Shown here: positions 1 through 14,389 of the stretch, piece by piece
Position numbering within the stretch: the first letter of the stretch is position 1
Layout of the letters: each line of letters opens with the position of its first letter
Origin: Monarcha castaneiventris obscurior
Lineage: Eukaryota > Chordata > Aves > Passeriformes > Monarchidae
DNA: 64,000 bases
Reading direction: 5' to 3'
Assembly: GCA_026261815.1 (NCBI GenBank)
Contig: JAMPIT010000510.1
Coordinates: 17,146,001-17,210,000, forward strand
The notes under the pieces: generated by a model
What the model was told of the DNA's origin: nothing
Database searches by the model: none
What the model saw: the letters and a program-made list of their open reading frames with translations, nothing else
Translations under genes and position numbers: made by a program

Positions 1-424
1 TAGAAGCCAAGAACTTCTCCAGGTGCAGTTTGAGGTTTGAGCCACCCTGAGAACTGAGCAGGGAAATATACTGATGTGGGACTGCATGTTGGTTTGTGTG
101 GTCTGAATGTCATCTGAACTGTCGCTAGCACAAGCTGTAGTTCTCCCATTGCTTCCCTTAATTCCCTTTGTCACACCCTCTGAGCTCCCCACTGGCTGTT
201 CTGGGCAGTTTTGCTAAAGAATGTTTATTTTGTCTCTCCAGTTCTGCTAGTAAAAATTATCATTTTTTGTCTGTAAAATGTATTTAATTTTCCCATGACC
301 CTCAAATAAGTTGGTTCCATTTTAGACATTTACTCTAGTTGTCACAGGATGTGTTATATTGAGGTAACCTCTACATATCTCCTCTATGTTTCAAATTCAA
401 GTAGAACCTGGGTACTCAAAGGTC

Positions 425-525
425 CCCCCTGAGCTTCCTTTATTCCAGGCTAAACAACCCCAGCTCCCTCAGCTGCACCTCATAGGAGCTCTAGACCCTT
501 CACCAGCTTTGTTGCTCAATGAATA
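425..525 (-). mobile_element. CR1-type LINE fragment
   Basis: The plus strand reads CCCAGCTCCCTCAGCTGC and GACCCTTCACCAGCTTTGTT, which is the antisense of an internal part of the CR1 3' region. It is a short, diverged fragment. Its open frame accounts for part of a 124-codon plus-strand ORF at 386-760, which is therefore not a gene. Confidence 0.75.
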
Positions 526-2441
526 TCGCTCTTGTCTGGCACCCTTTCTCTTTTGGGAGCTTGCAGGCTCACAGAGCAGCTCCCCTGTGGATTCAGCAGT
601 TTCCACGGCATCCCTGTTACAAAGTGTGGAACTCTTACTCCTAGCACGGCAGAGACTTCACTTTTGCAAATCAGAAACAGCACAATATGTGCTTTGGGAA
701 CTGTGCTGCCAGTCTTCTAAATGGGATTCCAGAGGCTTGAGAGTAAGAAACTGTACATGATAAAACACTAAGCCTGAGAGCATCCTGCATTTCTGCTACA
801 TATAATGGGCAGGATCCTCCCTATTTGCTCACTCAAAAAATTTCCCTGGGCAGAAAAAATATTTTTAGCAGCATTTTATCTGTATATGTTGGAAGTGGTT
901 CACGTATATCACTTCTGTCATGTAGTGATTGGATCTGTGGCTGAATCTATGACCAAATATTGAGATATAATGAACAACATAATATGGAAAATCTGTTTGA
1001 GCCATTAAATAAAAGTGAGAACTGGATCTAACACTGTAAGTCTGTGTTCTGTGTTTGCCTAGAGCAAACAAGCAGGAAAGGGAAAGCATTCATGTGGACT
1101 GTGGAGGAAAATAATTCAACAAGGGTTACTGTAAATACTGTAGAAAATCTCTGGTGAAAGTGGGTTAAATTCCTATTACAGAGAGAGTCTAAGTGCTGTA
1201 ATACTAAGACATGAAATAAAGAGAAGCAATAAAATAGTTTGGTTTACTAACATTGTGTATATATTAAGGAAAGACGTATGTCTTTATTTTGTACCATAGT
1301 ACCTTCAACAGTATTTAGGGAAGATACAGAAGCTATTTCCAGTCTGCTTTCAGGGGTGGCAAAAATTCCTTGCAAATTAGACTATGTAGGTTCTTTCAAG
1401 CAGAAAAGCGCATAGGTTATTTTTCAGGAATAGGTAGATATCTGTTTGTTTCCAGGTTCCACAAAGCCAATATACTGGATTTTTAATATTTCCATATACT
1501 TCCTTTCCTATTGCATATGTATAAAGATTTCTATATATTTAATATTTCCAAATATCCATGGAGAAATCCAATAATAAGAAAACAATGCCTGTTTTATTCT
1601 TCATAGTTTAATAAAAACTTTATAAAATCCCTTCTGAATACAAAAATTTCCTCTATGTTTTTGTTTGGGTTTTTTTGTTTGGCTTTTTTGTTTGTTTGTT
1701 TGTTTTGCTTTGGTTGGTTGGTTGGTTGGTTGGTTTTTTGTTTTTTCAGTTTTTTGGGGTTTTTGAAACCATTAAGTACATTACTATACCTTAACTATTC
1801 CATGCTCACAAAGGAACTGGCTTACAGTCTAATACACGGTTTTGGTAGGGAAGTATTAGAGTTAACTAGAATTACTAGATTCCTTCTTTGAAGACTTACA
1901 GATGATGATTGCTGCATAGGACTGGAGATGTTCTTTATCTTTTAAGAGAAAAGAAGCACTTAATTATGGAAGGATTCCAGCTGCATTTTGGTAGTGGTTT
2001 TTTGTGTCTCTGCTCCCTGTTATGGCCAACGAACTGTGAAAATTCATCTAACTGATGTAACATGAGATGCAGAATACTTCCAAAGGACACACAAATGCTA
2101 CTTAGTGAGATGCATGTTCTGCATCCCAGGCCACTGGTGTGAGTAAGTCAGCCATGGCTGACCACAGCGTCTTCTCTGTGAGGGCAAAATGTGGCAGGAA
2201 TCAAATCTTGTTTGTAATCCTATTTTCTTAATCCTGAAAATAGTGAACTCTTCTCTGTACACTTTTTCTTCTTTGCTTATTTTCTCTGTGTTCTTCTAAA
2301 TGTAATTTAAAAGTGAAAACATATGACTTACAGCCTAACTCTGTCCATTTACTCAGCTGTACCTATTTAATCAATTTAAATTTGAAGGAGATTTTACCAA
2401 CTTCCAAAAATAAATCCAGGACCAGTGCAAAGTATTGTATA
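526..2441. other. Intergenic, nothing recognised except simple repeats
   Basis: AT-rich sequence with the T/G-rich repeat at 1655-1740. No exon or transposon signature seen. Confidence 0.6.
1655..1740. repeat. T/G-rich simple repeat (TTTG)n and (GGTT)n
   Basis: A T-rich lead-in is followed by (TTTG) units around 1687-1706 and (GGTT) units around 1711-1734. This explains the low-complexity 78-codon ORF here. Confidence 0.9.
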
Positions 2442-2489
2442 AATAAAGGTCTAGTTTCATTTTTGCTTCTTTAAAAAAAAAAAAAAAAA
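2442..2489 (+). other. Retrocopy-like 3' end: AATAAA plus encoded poly(A)
   Basis: AATAAA at 2442-2447 is followed 25 nt later by 17 consecutive A residues (2473-2489). A genomically encoded poly(A) run at the correct spacing after a poly(A) signal suggests a reverse-transcribed mRNA or non-coding RNA end. The source transcript was not recognised in the AT-rich sequence upstream. Confidence 0.35.
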
Positions 2490-5400
2490 GTGCGAGGAGA
2501 AAATTTTACTAAAATAAAGAAAGAAAGAATAGGGAACGTGGTGGTTCTTTACTTGGATTCTTCGTCTTCTAAGGACACAACAAAATTAACAAGCCCTGAA
2601 ACAAAACTGAGAGTTTATATTAATGGCTTCTGGCAAACTGTCAACTGATATTAACTTTATCATTCAACACAATGTCAGTTAGAAGAAGCTTCAGGATAGG
2701 GCATTTGAATGTTAGAATCCTGATTAACAGATTAAATGAATTCCACTTTATCTTTCAGCCCAGTACTGTGGACTAGGACACCTGACTTACTAATCTGCTC
2801 TGACTTTAGGGTAAGTATCACTGACTGCAGCTTGGACTCAGACCTTCATTAGACAGCTGAAGACAGCATAGCAGATAGATTAGCTGCTGTTTTCTAGCAA
2901 CTATTTTGTTATTTTGGCTTTGGCTGGCCAGTTTAGATCTCATTAATGCTAATACTGGAATAGGCTCATGATACACAATCCTAATTTATGTTTCATGTGG
3001 ACTGAATTTTCTTGGAAGCAGAGGTTGTTAAATATTTATATTATGTTAGCATTTAATGCCACTAAGCTCCATGGGCCTGTCTTGCTATGTCTTGTAAAAA
3101 TATTTGGTTCATGCAATCCTTCTCCTAAGGTGCTGCTGCACTTTATCAGCAGCAGAAAGCAGTATGCTTTCCAGTCTGGTCCAATGACTTCCTTGTTAGT
3201 ATACATTCAGTCCCGTTTTTGAATCTGAAAATTTTAGAGTTAACCAAAATACCAGCAAATTTTGATAATGCCATTGTTAAGCAGGCATTGTTTCATAACT
3301 AATGTTTCAAGGAGGTTTGCAGTTTTCCCGGGGATTTATTTTTTTACAACAGCCACTTGCAAATTTCAGATCCCTTAGGGTTTCAGATGCACTTAGAATT
3401 CAGATGCGAAGCAGAGGCTTTCATGCAGGTGTGTGAATAGCTGGGTGCAAAAAGCAAAAGACCATTTTCACAATCAATTTTGGCTTATGCTTGGAACAGG
3501 AGCATGGAAATAATAATACATGGAAATGTATTAAACTATTCTGAGGTCAAAGCACCATTCTCAAATGTCCTTTCTTTATATGGATGAGATTATTCCTAAC
3601 AGCTACATTTCTGTAAAGAATTACCACAGCATTGAGGCAGGTACTATTGTGGCAGGACATCTGGAAGAGAGAATTCATCTTGGTATGAATTTCGGGATGA
3701 CATTCCTCATACCACCTTAAACTGTCTCTATTTGAGTTAGTCATCCTGAACTCTCTTTATAGACAAAGGGGAGAAAGAAGCGTTTTAAACCAGCAGATAT
3801 CTATTATAAGTGTTTGCTTTAGAACAAGAGGAAACTGGTCTTGAAACTCTTGTTTATCTCCTTTGTCAGTAAAGGGAACTGAGGACAACGAGCTCTGCTG
3901 TGGATGTGGCTTCTGAGTTGTGCAGACTGAGTCACGGCTGAGCACCTTCTGTTTCTTGCCCCATTGTCTATTCCCAAGGATAGATAGGTTACAGTATATT
4001 CTTTCCATTCACCTTCTGTTCCTTGATTGATCTACCACTGAAAACAGAAGTTCGTAGATGTTTAACAGATATTTCCCACTACTCAGATTTTTCTCTTGCG
4101 TGTCTGGTAAATGAGATCTGCATTTGCATCGGTGACAAAAACTGGTTTTGCTGCTTGCTGTAAAGCTGCTCTAATATGTGCCTGAAATGTTGGTCCTTTT
4201 TAAGGTTATTTCTTCCCCTCCCTTTTTTAAGGACGGTAGAACCTGCTGGTGAGGCAGTGATAGTTGATTAACACTGGTTATCAGGATGCTTACTTCATTC
4301 CTGTTAAGTCTCTCGCAGATGTGTGGTTCCAGCTTATCACATAACTTGAAAGGAGTCACACTGTGCTCTTTTCACCTTTAGAACATTCTGCATTAAAAAA
4401 TAATTGTTATGCTTCCCCCAGAAACATATATTTCTCCCCAGCCATGTTCCAGTCCTGTAAAACACTGAAATGCCTTCTAAACATTTTTGCCTATCCAGAA
4501 AATTATTGAAAAATTGTACTTCTGCAGCACCTCCTACCTAAGAATGCCAGAGCCCTTCACAGGCATGAATACTTGGGAGAAAAGGAAATATCATACTCGA
4601 AAGACAGACAATGCAGGAAAATGCTTTGTGAATTGGCAGAGCTCACACAGCAGCACCATCATGGTATACCTACATTCTGCATGAGGCTCTTTTTTTTTTG
4701 ATGTCCACTCCTGTGCTTTAACCACAACAACCCATAGGAGCACATTCTTCTCTCTCTTCTGAGAATTGATTTATCACTATAAGCATGGTTTATTACACAG
4801 CCCCATGCTGTAAATCTTTGCAGCTCTAATGGCTGATAGAAGTCTGGCACTGCAGTGAGTTCCTGCTCATTTACTCCCTGGATATCGGGTACTGCTGATG
4901 TGAGAATGAGCTTCCCGGGAAGTCTCTCTTAATAGAGAAATGTGAGAATCAAAGAATTCAATTCTGCTGGGATTTTTCCCATTAATCAGGGTTCTGACTG
5001 GTTTCACCATTTGAAAAACCCTTTGTTTCCTTCATCTTCATTTTTATTGCATCCCAAGTTTTATAGGGAAGCATTTTTTTTTAACAAAAAACCAGAAAGC
5101 AAAGAACCAAGCAATAACTGTGAACTACTGCCTGCGTAGAACAGTTTCTTCACACAGTGACACAAAGCCAGTCTGCTTTAAAAATGTGTACAGCTTCAGG
5201 TCTACTAAATATAATTTGTCTTAATACAGGCAGTAATCAACACTGCATACATCTGTGAGGGGAGGAAGAGGGCTGGAGAGACAAGGGATCCCACTATCTT
5301 TTGAGATGATTTCTGCAGTCTCATGAATTTATTTAAGGGCTTGGAAGGGGTATTTAATTCACTACAGGAATTGCTTGCCAGTGCAAGCAAGACTTAATTC

Positions 5401-7522
5401 ATAAGTAGATGGGTATTGTAGAGTACTTTACAGTTCTTATGTTGAAGGTGCCCCTGCAGTGCAAAGTACTGTCAGCGTGGAGAAGTGACACAGTAACGTG
5501 AGGGATGATTCTTGGAGGGTGTGTGAATGAAAATCATGAGTGTAGCTGCAGCTCGTGTAACCATGCCTGAGCCAGCTGAATATAGGCTGTTTTGGGTAAG
5601 GCTGTCCCTTGTCTGCCTCAGACTGAAAGCTGAGTGAGCACAAAGGAAAATGGCAATGGCTCTCCCTTCTCTGCTATTTGAAAGGACACCTCTGTTAAAA
5701 AAAAGCAGATTTAAGTTCATCTCCAGGAGAGCTGAGATAAAACTATTCAGATTTAGAGAGTATTTCTTCCATTAAATGTATATTATAGGATACTTGTTCT
5801 CAGCAGGCTTCTTGTGGATCCCTCCAATAGACTTGTTACCAGACAGCAGGGGCACAGGGTTCTGTGCATTTTCTTACACAATGATTGCCATTCAGTCTAT
5901 TAAGAGTGAAAGTCTTATCCTGGTAAAACTCCAAGAGATCCTGTTATAGAAGGTTGTTTACTGAGTAATGTATTAATGTGAATTCCTGCTCCTGACTTCT
6001 GTTCCTTTTTTTTTTTTTAAATTCAGATTGTACTTCAAAATGTTTTTTCTGTGTTCAGAGCTGTCTTTGGGAACAGCCCCCACTAGCTTTGTCCCTCAGC
6101 ATCTGCCTTTTCTGGGAACAATGAAACTGGCCATGACCTCAGTGGATGCATGGGAGGCAGGCCCATTCCCATCACATCTGGGAAGGGACTTAGGGAACAG
6201 TCCTGAAAGACACATTTTAATGGATTTCATAATTCAGAAGGAAAATGTGTGGTTCTTGACCTTGCAAGCAGAGTCCTGCGTAACCAGGTAACGTCCATGG
6301 TCTGAGGGAAGGATTTTCAGTTTGTTACTACAGCAAAGGTGGATTCTCTGGTAGCCAGTCTTTTTGTAAGAAGAGAAGGGGGCTCCCTCTCCATCTGGAG
6401 ATCCTTCACAGGTCCTGAGTCTCCTGCAAGAGATTTTTTTTGCTGAACACTTCTTTAAAATAACATTCCTTTCTTTCCTTATTTTCAGCTGAGCTCACTG
6501 TGGTTTTCACTTTGGTCCTGCCTCAGCTCAGACATACAGAATATCTTGCTCACATTAGGTTGCCCTGTAAAATAAAGGAGTGGGAGAGTGTTTAGAGTGA
6601 GTTGAGAAATAGTAAGGAGAAAGAATTTAATGAGGGAAGCTTATAAGTAGAAGGCTGCAGCCTTGTGAAGGGTCAAAGTCCTTCTGGGGAAGAAGTGTTT
6701 GAGTGGTTTTCTCAGAATAAGGGCTGCATTCCTCTTTCCACTGGAATCACTGGAGCCCTGTTGCCTATGGAGGGTAACAGCAATGTGCTATGTTTAACTG
6801 GTTGAGTGCAACTGGTTTTGTTCTCCACACGTTTCTGCATAACGGTTTTTGGGTTTTGTTAATAAGGCAAACATCTAAGGTTCTCCCTGTATATGAAATA
6901 ACAACTTTCAGAAATCTACACCCCACATTACTTATAAAGTGAAAAAAAAAGAGTGTATTGGGTTCATATTTAAATGTAGATTGGTACAGGATTTAATATG
7001 GATTACTAATATCCCCTCAGATTTATCCTTATTTCATGAACCATCAGGTCAAAACATGAAAGAATGAACAGCCACAATGGAGATTACACCCTGAAGTGAC
7101 AGTTGTGAAATTAGAGAGAGTCATTCCCAATATTCTAATTTGTGGGAACCTCTTTACCTGATGTAGAATATCTTATCTAGGCATATTAGTAGTTTATTTA
7201 ATTTTCTGCATTAGTTTAGTCATGTTTGTTCATCACCATCACTGCTGGAAATGTGCAAACTTCCCAATGTTCAGAGCTTCTACATACAATGGTATGTGTA
7301 GAGTGCAAATTGTAAGTGTAAAGAACAAATGTCAAAGCAGGTGTATGCAATTTTTCCCATTTTTGGTGTTCCATCCAAACACTTGTTTTTCCTTCCCCCA
7401 GGGTCTCCCTCCCTGTCCATATTACATGTGTATGTTGTGTGTGCCCTGCCCAATAGCACTAAAAGTTGCTAACTCTTGACAATTTGAGGGTAGACAAAGC
7501 AGCATCTGTTACATGTCGTGGC

Positions 7523-7556
7523 TTTTTTTTTTTTTGCCCTTTTTTTTTTTTTTTTT
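7523..7556. repeat. Two poly(T) runs split by GCCC
   Basis: 13 T (7523-7535) and 17 T (7540-7556) separated by GCCC. Confidence 0.92.
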
Positions 7557-9550
7557 AATGCCTGCTGATAATGTTGATACAAATACTTTGATCTTTAAGC
7601 AGTTTGGCTTCATGGAAGAGATTCTGACCGTGTGGATGTCTAAGTAACTTCCATCAGCTCATAAATCTAAATAATTTTCAAACCCTCCTACTGGTTTTAT
7701 GATCTCCTAAATTATACAATCTGAAGTATTTTTCAACTGTTCCACATTTCTGGCTAAGTCTTTGGAGATGGTGAAAGCTGAGCCTAGAGTGTCCTGTTTC
7801 TGTGGCAGGAAGGGCACACACAGCATTTGTAGGCCTGGGCAGATGAAGATGGTTTTCACCTGCTTTGTTCTTGTGCAGATGTTTGTCATGCGTACAATCC
7901 ATTCTTCTTTTATGCCTTTATTAAAAACCTCCTCTCCACACAGCATAAATTTTGCAGCCTACTTGAGCTTTCATTGATGTTGCAAAGGTCTTCCCATGGC
8001 AGATATGAATAAAGGACAGATACTTGAATATTGTTTTTTGTAATAACTCCTATGGTGTAGGATGGGGTTATTTTTACCACTGGAATGTAATAAAATCCTC
8101 TTTTGAACATTTTTGATGAGGGGTGAACTCTTTCCATGCCTGAGTCTGTGCAGTACCAACTTAGGCATCAGACCCTGTTCAGTCTTCCTCAAACTGCTCT
8201 TGACGTTTATAAAACACACTGGATTAAGGACTCCCTCACATCTCAGATCAGCACCTTACAGACACAGCTCTCAGCTTTCTTTCCCTGATAAAATTGCTAT
8301 GTGAAAAGATGCTTCTTCCAGACTTGCCAGATTTCTGAAAATTTATGATTTGTAGAAGACATTCCACTTGGCCAGAAATGTCTGGATTAAACAGAGGAGG
8401 AAGAAGAGGAGGAGGACCTTCACACTGACCTCTCCTCCACTCTGGAGTTCTGTGTTAAGACACTTATTATTGAGTCCTTCTGGTCTCATTCAGACCAAAT
8501 GTGAGTTTTGGCCAGATTTTCTTTGTAGAATGGGTCCAAGTGGGGCTATTTCATTGCATTGAATATCAGCAGGTTAAAATTGCTGAGGCATCTGTCAGAG
8601 AAAAGTAACAATCACTGCTCTCCTCTTACCCAAATCCTGCGTGGCCAGCAATGGCACTTTGCAGCTGGAAGGAAACAAAGAGCCATTACTTTCAGTGCAC
8701 GCTCCTGATCAGGTTATATATTGATAGTTTGTGCTAGGAAGAAGGGTTTATGAGTGCCTCTGGCAACTGGTGGTTTGAGCTGTGCACCTATAAATTCCAA
8801 GTTGGCAATATCAAACAAAAATTATTCTCTGGCTATAGCCTGGGGTAACAAAGAGTGGGAAAAGCCAAGCTGAACTACTAATCCATAACCACAGAAATTA
8901 CCTCCATTCCAAAACAAACGCTACATAAATTTTTTAAAGCTGGTCAACACAATATATATAATAAAATGTCCGTAGTGTAATTCAAACCAACCTTAGAAAT
9001 TGTGATATATTGCATTTGGTCTTTTATACAGTTCTGTATCAGAGTTAACTAAGAGCAAACGTCAACAGCAGTTTTTGGAGTTCGTTCTGCCTAATGAATA
9101 ATACCACCAAACTATTCTACATTGATGACAATACTTGCTGATTAATTACCAGACAACACCTACACAATAATGCAAATATACTGATTTTAAATATTTTTTC
9201 TCATTTAAAATGTCATAAACATTTTTGAATCTCGATATAATTATTCTGGTGTTCACAATGCTACAGCTGAGAGAAGACTCTAATGTTGGAGATTTGGCAG
9301 CAGTTGCATTTGAAAAGTGATAAACCCATTATGTGTTTGGAATATATTCCCCCATCTGTTGACAAAGTAAAATTATAAAAAGAATTGGACTGAAATCAAA
9401 TGTTTTTAATAACCAGTTTTCTTTCTCCCAACAATAAAATAAACAAATAAAATGTACAACAGTTTACACAAGACAATTTTTACAGTTTCATGGGAGATTT
9501 TGGAATTTTCTCTGTGGAGTTTCTCAGGTATTTCAGGCAGGTGTTCATGC

Positions 9551-9576
9551 TATCTGTAATATAGATATTACAGATA
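9551..9576. repeat. Perfect short hairpin
   Basis: TATCTGTAATAT and ATATTACAGATA are 12-bp arms separated by AG. Confidence 0.9.
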
Positions 9577-10267
9577 TCTATAATTGGCCTACTTGCTATA
9601 ATGAATTTTGTGGGAACCTACTTAACTCACCCTTCTTAGTTAAATTATTTAGCAAATTAATTCTGCTTTCTCCCTAACTCTTTGCTACATCTGTGCTCCA
9701 TAGCTAAGGAACAGAAATTGGGATACTGTTACAGCTGTGTGCTTCGTTAGCCAATTGAGCTTAAAAGGCAGATAAAAAATACAGAAAATATATGATATTT
9801 TCAGACTTCTTATTAGGGCATGATGCTGTATTTTCATTTTTGTCCTTTGATAAATCTCCTGTCCTTATATCAGAGACCTGTTGGAACATGCCGAGGCTTC
9901 TCTCCTGTCCACTTCTCCCTTGCTCTGCCCAGATCATACCTGTGGCTGCAAACCTTTGCTGTGGACACTGTACTCCCCAATGTGTTAAGACCTTAATTTA
10001 ATTTTTGAATTCTCAGAAATTGCACAAGCTCAGGACACATCTCTGGGTCCAAGCATGGTCCTCAAACAGCAGGGAATTTTTCTGATTACTGGTATCTAGG
10101 AGCCACTTCTTCACCTGATCTCCAAACCTTATTCTCTCTTGCTCACCTTTTACAGAGGACTGCCGAACTCTCTAAATATCTTCAACAGGATTTTGGTGAA
10201 TTTAGCACTTATTCTGTAGCCCTCATCTTGTGATTTGAATTTGCTGTATAGCATGTAAGGAATTCTT

Positions 10268-10620
10268 TGTTGTAGGCAGGTTGTATGAAATCACCTTTGA
10301 TTCAAATCAGGATACAGTAAAATACAAATCCATTTATTCATTTACAACATACAAACAGAAACCACTGTCGCCAAGATCCAACTGGAAAGCCCCCTCTCCT
10401 CATATTTACCTGACTTGCAGTAGATGCTTCCTGGATATATTTCTTTGTACACAATCAGTGCCTCAGGTTGTGCTCCCCAGGTACAATCCATTGTCAGCAG
10501 GACATGCCAGGTTTTATAGCTCTTCCCACTCCTGAAGTCCTTGGTATGCCTTCTCCCTTTCACTTTCCCCCTTTCTACACATTATCCCCTTCAACATTAT
10601 TCTGGGGGTGCCTGTAACAC
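10268..10620 (-). mobile_element. LTR-like block
   Basis: On the minus strand a TATAAAA (about 10519-10513) precedes an AATAAA (10338-10333) by about 180 nt, within a segment starting TGTTACAGGC near its 5' side. This order resembles a retroviral LTR. No target-site duplication was found and the ends are guesses. Confidence 0.3.
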
Positions 10621-13600
10621 AGCTCTGAGAGGTGATGGTTGGACAGTGTGACTAAGCTTTAATACATCCAAAGAACTCGTCTAGTCAAGAATGAAGACAG
10701 TGGGGTACCAAAAAAGGGGAAGAAGGCATCTCTTTCTACTTCCTGATTCACTTTACCTGACAGGTGGGAGAAGAAGCCATACCTGCAGGGCAGGGAGAGT
10801 CCAAATTTGTCAGGATCAAATGGAAAGGAGGGACTGGATGGACAACAGTGCTTTATAATGCCTTAACTTCTACAGATATGAGGTGTTTACTTCTGAGCCA
10901 GTCACCCCAGGCTGTATTTGCTACAGGTGGAGAGAAGTAAGTATGTACCACCACAGAAAGACTTCTCTCATTAGGCATTCAGACACATAAGTCAGGTATC
11001 TCAATAGCTCAAATTGCTCCCACTCCACAAGTGCCTGTTTACATATTTCCATTTGCAATAAAGGTACCCTGGGGTGGCCTGTGCAGATTTGGATATCTGA
11101 TCTTGCACAACTGAAGCATTGGGTGAAACATCCTGGGTTTAGTGGGTGCATTCCGTGCAGAGCATTTCTCAACCAATGGACTTGAAACCCACCTGCGTAT
11201 TGGTAAACAGCTAAAAGACATGAACTCACCCCAACACCAATCAGTTCATTTGGAGACACCCCAGACAGGAATCAGCAAGCTTTGAGTTTCAGTCGTCAGG
11301 AGGTGATTTTACAAGATGTTACACTTCAAATGCTAATGAGTATATGATTTAATTCAGGGGGTCACATCAGACTTTTATTAGAAATTCAGACTTCAGCCTA
11401 GTTGTCTTCTCTGCTGGAAGACACAGAGAAAACTATGATAAATTAAGTGTCAAGTGTGATATACAGATAAATGTTGCCATGAAGTGTGTTCCTCTGGAAT
11501 TTAACCAGGCCTGTAAGCCAGTGTAGCACTGTAAACTAGATTTAGTTGTGGTAAAGTCAATTCAAAATATCTCTCTTGTGTATCTAAATACCTGTCAGTC
11601 TTCTTTTGCATAAGATCTGTGTGACAATAATTTTTTGAAACATATGAAATAATTTTAAATTTTAAAGAAACATTTTTGTACAACTATCTTGTAAGCAAGT
11701 GTAATTTTCTACAGTAAATAGCACTGAGCTTAAATGTCTTGTGTAATAAGTGTCTTGAGTCCCTTTAGCCTTCGCATTCTCAGTTACACATTGATTTTTA
11801 GTGTAGTGGATAGATAAGGAAAAGTGAACTTGTTTGTGAAATCAGGGAATGCATCTGGTCTTGTCTTAATTCAGATATGGGCTTTCTGAGAAGCATTTAG
11901 CCTAACATTACCAAGTGTCACTTTCTACTTATCAGCTGGAACCGGCATGAAGGTGGGCTCTCCAGATCCACTTCTCGGTTACAGTGACTGGTTTCTGAAG
12001 ATAGAGAGTTCAGTCATGTGATTCACTCAGGGTGTTATGACAGCTGAATTCTTATTTTCTTCCCTGATTTCACAGCAGTCTCCCTAGATAAGGCTTTGAG
12101 AGACAGAGCTAATAGGGTGCTTGTCAGCAACACGGCTTTACTTGTTATGAAGCTGGGGGCACTTGTGTTACTCAGATGATAGTGGTGCTGCTCCCAATTT
12201 CTTTCATCTGGATATTCCTGCTTCAGGGAACAGCATGTTGAACAGCAGTGATTTGTATGATTTCTTCAGGCCAACTTGATGGCTTTCCTTTGAGAAGAGT
12301 ATGATATGGTGCATTCATCAAAGCCTTGGAAAGCCATGCGAAGGGATGAGTTCTCCATTCTTATGATCCCATGAGAAAATAGGATTCTTGAAGCACCTTA
12401 CTGTGTGCTTGCACTTCTACATATTTGTTTTCTATCTCATATGACCTAGTTGCTTCTCAGCTCAAGCCCTGTTGGCACATTTAGCATTACCAGAACAAGT
12501 CTTGTGAAAATCAGAGGTATATAAACTATCACCTGCTGCCTGACAGTCCTAGTTTGCTGACTATGTTGCTCCTCTTAATTGTCCAGTCCATTACCATAAC
12601 CCTGAAAATAATTTTAAAGGATCCTAAAAAAGAGCCTCATGAAAATTTTGCAGTATTTGATGACCCCTGCACTTCTATGGTAGAATCAGTAATATTGCAC
12701 AGGGTTTTGCTAGGCATCTGCCAGTCATGAAGGTAGAGTTACTAATCTTACAACATTTGAGTGAACTTGGGTAAAAAAAGTGGCTTATATTTGTGCCATG
12801 TAAACTTACCTGTTTAAGACTAATTTTTATATGAAGCACATCTTTGCAGCTGTGGGTCCATGACTAACAAAAATAGAGGCCATCAACTGAAGTATTTTTA
12901 ATAGTACATGTGGGTTGCCAAATCTAGACAACTTCCTCAAATAGAAAAATAGTTTTGCGTGGTTTTATTTTTGTTTCTGAAGTTTGGGTTACACCTAATA
13001 GGTACAATTAGATATAGTCTCTCTAGTAACAGCTGTTTTGAACAATAATGACACTAGGATATAGCATAGTTTATTTGCTTCTGTTTTGCTGAATTACATA
13101 ATAGCTATATTATAAAAATAAGATTGCACAAAATGTGCAAATAGAAAGAAATGTATAATTTCAAGTGAGCTTGAGGTTAAAAGTTGTTTCACCAAAAATG
13201 TGGTTTTGAGCTAAAATTGGCTGTTGTCATTGATTGAATACTGTTGGAGAATATAGAACAGTGAGGATCCTGTGTTTGATGCACTTTGCCCATTTAGATG
13301 TGGTTTGCACATACCAACTTAGACAAAAGTGATTGAAGAATCCTCAGTAGCACACAAATGGATAAGTAGTAGATGGTAAAAAATATTTGCTAATGAAACA
13401 TGGGTTTTTATCTGTTGTTGCTGTAAACCTTATTTGGCTCTTGTCTGTACATAAAGAGTAAGTATTTCTATAAAATCCCCCTGAAGTTCCAGAGCCTTCT
13501 CAGAAATGACTTTACATGGAAAAATTACCTTTTCTATTACAATGTTTTTCCACGCTTAGAGAAGATCCACTTTATCACAGAAAATAATGCTTATTACACT

Positions 13601-14389
13601 TATCACCACATTATGTGGAACTCATTATTTAAGATTGTATGAGATGCATTTGAAAATCCAAGTTTTTTGTAAAATCTCTTCTCTCCAAATGTCAAAAGGC
13701 ATTGAGATCAATATTAGACTGAAAATTTTAAGGTGAAGTAGTCTAAAGTTCACTGAGGAGAGGGTGTTAAACAAGAGCAACCACAGTGCCTCCTAAACCA
13801 GTCTTGCAAATGAGTTATTTTAGGCTGCAAAAGGATTGTAGGCATTTGCTAATTATCGTCTGTTGCCAATTGTGTGCTACTGGACAATCCCAGAACATAT
13901 GCAAAAGGTCTGCAGTCAGTATACATCGTCACTGGCACTTAGGATACTCATTAAACTGGAAGAGATATTCTTTTTTTGGAATGAAAAGTCTTCTGTCTAA
14001 AATGTTGCTGTATATTCATCTGTTGTGACATTTATATGATTGCTTTTTATAACTTCATGGTTTTCTCCCCAATGATATATTTTCCAGTCAACACTATGTA
14101 CCTTCCTGTGAGTCTTATTAATGAGCCAGGCTAGCTACCTGCCTGTAAATCCATGAAAGCTGTTTTGTATCATTTACCGCAATATTTGGTTGAAATGCCA
14201 GTCTGTACCATAACATGCATAACTGCCTTAGTCCAACAAGGTCCATCTGCAAATGAAAGTTTAGGGGAACTGTAGCTGTTGTCCCTCTCCTGCCCCTGGA
14301 AGCTCCAGGAAGTGTCCTGTGCACAAGGAACACAGTTTTTAGTATGAAATTTCCTCATCATATGCTCAAAATTGCTGTTCTCTTCCCAC
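10621..14389. other. Intergenic, no gene recognised
   Basis: AT-rich. The 112-codon minus ORF at 10921-11259 shows no domain or splice context. Confidence 0.6.

Larger units (their letters stand above)
2490..10267. other. Intergenic, no gene recognised
   Basis: Contains poly(T) runs at 7523-7556 and a hairpin at 9551-9576. ORFs up to about 87 codons have no family signature. Confidence 0.6.

Noticed and set aside
386..760. 124-codon plus-strand ORF
   Set aside because: Overlaps an antisense CR1 fragment at about 425-525 and shows no protein family.
10921..11259. 112-codon minus-strand ORF
   Set aside because: No domain, no splice sites in frame, and outside the NBEA transcript.
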